Origin: Flavobacterium psychrophilum | Lineage (GTDB): Bacteria > Bacteroidota > Bacteroidia > Flavobacteriales > Flavobacteriaceae | Assembly (NCBI GenBank): GCA_003243255.1 | Contig: QFQM01000048.1 | Coordinates: 1-26,894, forward strand | Direction: 5' to 3' | Length of the DNA stretch: 26,894 nucleotides | Shown here: one piece after another, positions 24,565-26,894 of the stretch | Layout: every line of letters starts with the position of its first letter | Numbering within the stretch: the first letter of the stretch is position 1 | The notes under the pieces: model-generated | Told to the model about the DNA's origin: nothing | The model's database searches: none | What the model saw: the letters and a program-made list of their open reading frames with translations, nothing else | Position numbers and translations under genes: made by a program

Positions 24565-25803
24565 ATGCAAACGTCTATGAAAAAATCATTTTATGCAACA
24601 GCACTTTCTGCTGTTTTTTTAAGCCTTTTATCATGTGGTGATGACGATAAATCAGATACCGGTCCAGTGGTAACCGGTCCGCCTGTCGAAACCGAAGATC
24701 CTAATACAAGTTATCAACCAGCGTTTGACGGACAGACGCGCGCTAATGGTGCCACGACCACTACTGCATATACAGCTGACATTATAACTTCAGGATTAGC
24801 ATCACCGTGGGGAATTACAGGACTGCCGGATGGAAGATTGCTTGTTACTGAAAAAGGAGGTAATTTACGCATCGTTACCCAGGAAGGACAGATAAGTGCA
24901 CCAATTGGTGGATTACCTGCGGTTAACTCTGAAGGGCAGGGCGGATTGCTTGGTTTATGTCTTGACCCTGATTTTGCATCAAACAGGATGGTATACTGGG
25001 TGTTTTCAGAAGCTGTATCGGGAGGAAATGTTAGTGCTGTCGCTAAAGGAAGACTGGCAAATAATGAGCAGGCCATTGAAGCGGCTACTGTAATTTATCG
25101 TGCAAATCCTGCTAATGCCAGTACACTGCACTATGGAGGCCGTATATTATTTGATAGTAACGGAAACCTTCTTGTTAGTACGGGAGAGCGTTCTGTGTTA
25201 GAAACCCGTCCATTAGCACAGTCGGTTGCTTCAGGTCTTGGTAAAATTATCAGAATAACAAAAGATGGCCAGCCGGCTACTGGTAACCCCGGTTTTTCGG
25301 GAACAGGAGTTTTACCGGAGCTGTACAGTATAGGGCATAGAAACCCTCAGGGAATTGCACTCCATCCTGCTACAGGTGAACTTTGGCAAAGCGAACACGG
25401 TCCGCGTGGGGGCGATGAGATTAATCGTGTACTGGCAGGCAGAAATTACGGATGGCCAGTCATAACATATGGTATAGAGTATAGTGGAGAACCTATTGGT
25501 GATGCTATTCAGCAAATTGAAGGTATGGAACAGCCTGTGTACTATTGGGATCCTGTCGTATCTCCGAGTGGTATGACATTTTACAAAGGCAAACGTATAC
25601 CTGAATGGGAGAATAATCTATTTATCGGTACCCTTAGCGGTGCACATATCGTTAGGTTAATAATTCATAATAATCGTGTAGTCGGAGAGGAAAGGCTTCT
25701 TTCTTCTGAAGGACAACGTTTTAGAGATATTACCCAAACTACTGATGGCGCATTATATGCTGTTACTGATCAGGGAAGACTATATAAGATTGATAAACAA
25801 TAA
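24565..25803 (+). CDS. PQQ-dependent sugar dehydrogenase-like (GSDH/YliI) lipoprotein
   Basis: With the ATG at 24565 the product has 412 residues; an ATG at 24577 is an equally good start, and the TTG at 24526 is unlikely. The signal peptide ends in LLSC (C24), so it is a lipoprotein. A Thr/Pro-rich linker precedes a six-bladed propeller (GSDH, PF07995): LASPWGITGLPDGRLLVTEK opens it, HYGGRILF holds the His equivalent to the catalytic base of soluble glucose dehydrogenase (H189), GHRNPQG holds the R-N pair (258-263), and SEHGPRGGDEIN (276-287) lines the PQQ/Ca site. Such enzymes (Asd/YliI) oxidise aldoses, or have an unknown substrate. No PQQ-synthesis genes are in the window, so the cofactor would come from elsewhere. 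It follows the alkaline phosphatase, separated by a terminator. Confidence 0.9.
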   Translation: MQTSMKKSFYATALSAVFLSLLSCGDDDKSDTGPVVTGPPVETEDPNTSYQPAFDGQTRANGATTTTAYTADIITSGLASPWGITGLPDGRLLVTEKGGNLRIVTQEGQISAPIGGLPAVNSEGQGGLLGLCLDPDFASNRMVYWVFSEAVSGGNVSAVAKGRLANNEQAIEAATVIYRANPANASTLHYGGRILFDSNGNLLVSTGERSVLETRPLAQSVASGLGKIIRITKDGQPATGNPGFSGTGVLPELYSIGHRNPQGIALHPATGELWQSEHGPRGGDEINRVLAGRNYGWPVITYGIEYSGEPIGDAIQQIEGMEQPVYYWDPVVSPSGMTFYKGKRIPEWENNLFIGTLSGAHIVRLIIHNNRVVGEERLLSSEGQRFRDITQTTDGALYAVTDQGRLYKIDKQ

Positions 25804-25841
25804 ATTTTTTTGTTAATCTTTTTAATATATACCAAAAGTAA

Positions 25842-25873
25842 AAAGGGCTGTATCACTTTTGATATGGCCCTTT
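25842..25873 (+). terminator. Terminator of the sugar dehydrogenase gene
   Basis: A 13-pair stem (25842-25854 with 25861-25873, core AAAGGGC/GCCCTTT with two G-T pairs inside) has a 6-nt loop. It ends in TTT, then TATCGTT. It starts 38 nt after the stop. Confidence 0.7.
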
Positions 25874-26321
25874 ATCGTTGAAAGTTTTATATGAATTCAC
25901 TAAAGCCAAAAAACTAAAAAATCAATATGAAATTCCAAGCATCAAATAACAACTATGTTTCGATAAAAGGGATAGTAATTAACGATATTACGTTAGTTTG
26001 TTTTAGGGATTTGTTTTTAATGTGTTGATTTTTAGTGAAATAAATTAATGGCATATAATGTGTTTTCAATCATCAAATACAGTAAGCTTTAGTGCTTAAT
26101 TGTAACGCTAACACTAACCATTAATCCAATTTTATGAAACGCAGAGCAACAGACGGGAGAAGCAATACCCTTTTAAAAGGTTTGGATAATTTGACCTTAA
26201 AAAATCACCTGCCTGTAGGAGATTTATTTATAACTTTATATTATATAGAAAGTTATGACTTTCCTATGCACTATTTATAAAACCAAAATACCTATTCTGA
26301 TACTCACCAAAAGCTACAATT
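25874..26321 (+). other. Intergenic region upstream of aconitase
   Basis: About 450 bp of AT-rich sequence between the dehydrogenase terminator and the aconitase ATG. It has no clear TTTG/TAnnTTTG pair; TATGTTTC near 25949 and TAACTTTA at 26231-26238 are one-mismatch -7 candidates without a -33. Two tiny ORFs occur (33 codons from 25927, 48 codons from 26134), and only the second has a typical leader. No tRNA-like fold or known riboswitch core was recognised. Confidence 0.5.
26134..26280 (+). CDS. Possible small protein (48 aa), unrecognised
   Basis: An ATG at 26134 opens 48 codons ending in TAA. The N-terminus is basic (MKRRATDGRS), the middle is mixed (TLLKGLDNLTL), and the end is aromatic (FITLYYIESYDFPMHYL). 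The leader (CCAATTTT before the ATG) is like that of real genes here, and it stands 41 nt before the aconitase start, so it could be a leader peptide or a chance ORF. There is no signal peptide, no membrane helix and no known family. An ORF this short is expected often by chance. Confidence 0.22.
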   Translation: MKRRATDGRSNTLLKGLDNLTLKNHLPVGDLFITLYYIESYDFPMHYL

Positions 26322-26894
26322 ATGAATAACGATATTTACCAGATTAAAAAGTTGCTCAATACAAAAAATGGCACCTTTACGTATTACAGTCTTCCCGAAA
26401 TGCAAAAACAGGGATATGACATAGAAAAGATGCCCTTCTCAATTCGTATATTATTAGAAAACGTTTTGCGGAATTTTGATGATTTTGCTATAACACGTGA
26501 TAATATTGATACTATACTCAACTGGAAGCCTGAAGCCTCTGATAAAGATATTCCGTTTAAGCCGGCACGTGTTCTCATGCAGGATTTTACAGGCGTTCCT
26601 GCTGTTGTTGATATTGCATCGTTACGGGCAGAGGTTGCACGAAAAGGAAAAAACCCCGATGAGATTAATCCACTTATACCGGTCGACCTGGTTATAGACC
26701 ATTCGGTACAGGTAGATTATTTTGGTACGCAGTATTCTTATGAACGCAATATGGATGAAGAATACAAACGCAACAATGAGCGTTATCAGTTTTTAAAATG
26801 GGCACAGCAGTCCTTCAGTAATTTTAGTGTTGTACCTCCCGGAATGGGTATTTGCCATCAGGTGAATCTGGAGTACTTGTCTAAAGGGGTCATA
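26322..26894 (+). CDS. acnA: Aconitate hydratase, AcnA type (3' partial)
   Basis: The frame is open from the ATG at 26322 to the window end (191 codons), and the gene continues beyond it. The N-terminal domain of AcnA/IRP-type aconitase is clear: KMPFSIRILLENVLRNFD, then PFKPARVLMQDFTGVPAVVD (the substrate-loop segment), DLVIDHSVQVDYFG, RYQFLKWAQQ and VVPPGMGICHQVNLEYL. The cluster-binding cysteines lie further on, outside the window. It converts citrate to isocitrate in the TCA cycle. It would use citrate brought in by the CitMHS carrier encoded 17 kb away, but nothing in the sequence shows co-regulation. Alignment of the N-terminus with the family supports this start. Confidence 0.95.
   Translation, partial: MNNDIYQIKKLLNTKNGTFTYYSLPEMQKQGYDIEKMPFSIRILLENVLRNFDDFAITRDNIDTILNWKPEASDKDIPFKPARVLMQDFTGVPAVVDIASLRAEVARKGKNPDEINPLIPVDLVIDHSVQVDYFGTQYSYERNMDEEYKRNNERYQFLKWAQQSFSNFSVVPPGMGICHQVNLEYLSKGVI

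Noticed and set aside
25927..26028. 33-codon ORF (ATG at 25927) in the intergenic region
   Set aside because: Too short, with no conserved features, in an AT-rich spacer where such ORFs arise by chance.
26025..26059. TTGATT and TATAAT resembling a sigma-70 promoter
   Set aside because: The spacer is 23 bp, and the Bacteroidota primary sigma factor uses TTTG/TAnnTTTG rather than this consensus.

Overview
The window looks like chromosomal DNA from a member of the Flavobacteriia (Bacteroidota), probably Flavobacterium or a close relative. The evidence is AT-rich DNA, a SusC/SusD pair, a protein with a type IX secretion (T9SS) type A C-terminal sorting domain, many lipobox signal peptides, A-rich rather than Shine-Dalgarno leaders before start codons, and at least one clear Bacteroidota promoter (TTTG, 19 bp, TAnnTTTG). 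No tRNA, rRNA, CRISPR array, transposase or phage gene was seen.

Region 1 (1-5163, + strand) is the end of an envelope operon. It holds a TPR protein ending in a YaiO-type outer-membrane barrel (cut by the window edge), a DUF4838 lipoprotein with a glycosidase-like layout, and a small DUF1573 lipoprotein. The layout recalls machinery for exporting or processing an exopolysaccharide, but the synthase genes, if any, lie outside the window.

Region 2 (5160-11238) is a divergent regulator/transport locus. A LytS/LytR-like histidine kinase and LytTR response regulator (- strand, ATGA overlap) face a + strand operon of a DUF2490 barrel protein, a CitMHS citrate carrier, a DctA-like dicarboxylate carrier and a TerC-family membrane protein. 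The intergenic region carries a direct repeat resembling a LytTR operator. The simplest reading is a regulon for uptake of TCA-cycle acids, with TerC possibly handling metal that enters with citrate.

Region 3 (11340-16069, - strand) holds a large secreted beta-propeller protein with a T9SS sorting domain, followed by a membrane-anchored TPR/LuxR-type HTH regulator. A strong terminator between them overlaps the -33 element of the regulator's own promoter.

Region 4 (16353-25803) looks like an organophosphate-scavenging island. A SusC-SusD pair is followed on the - strand by a two-domain enzyme (GDPD/PI-PLC-like phosphodiesterase fused to alkaline phosphatase). A second, single-domain alkaline phosphatase is transcribed divergently, and a PQQ-type sugar dehydrogenase lipoprotein follows it. 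No glycoside hydrolase lies beside the SusCD pair, which suggests that its cargo is phosphorylated organic matter rather than a glycan. Region 5 (25874-26894) is a long intergenic stretch with one doubtful small ORF, then the first 191 codons of aconitase.
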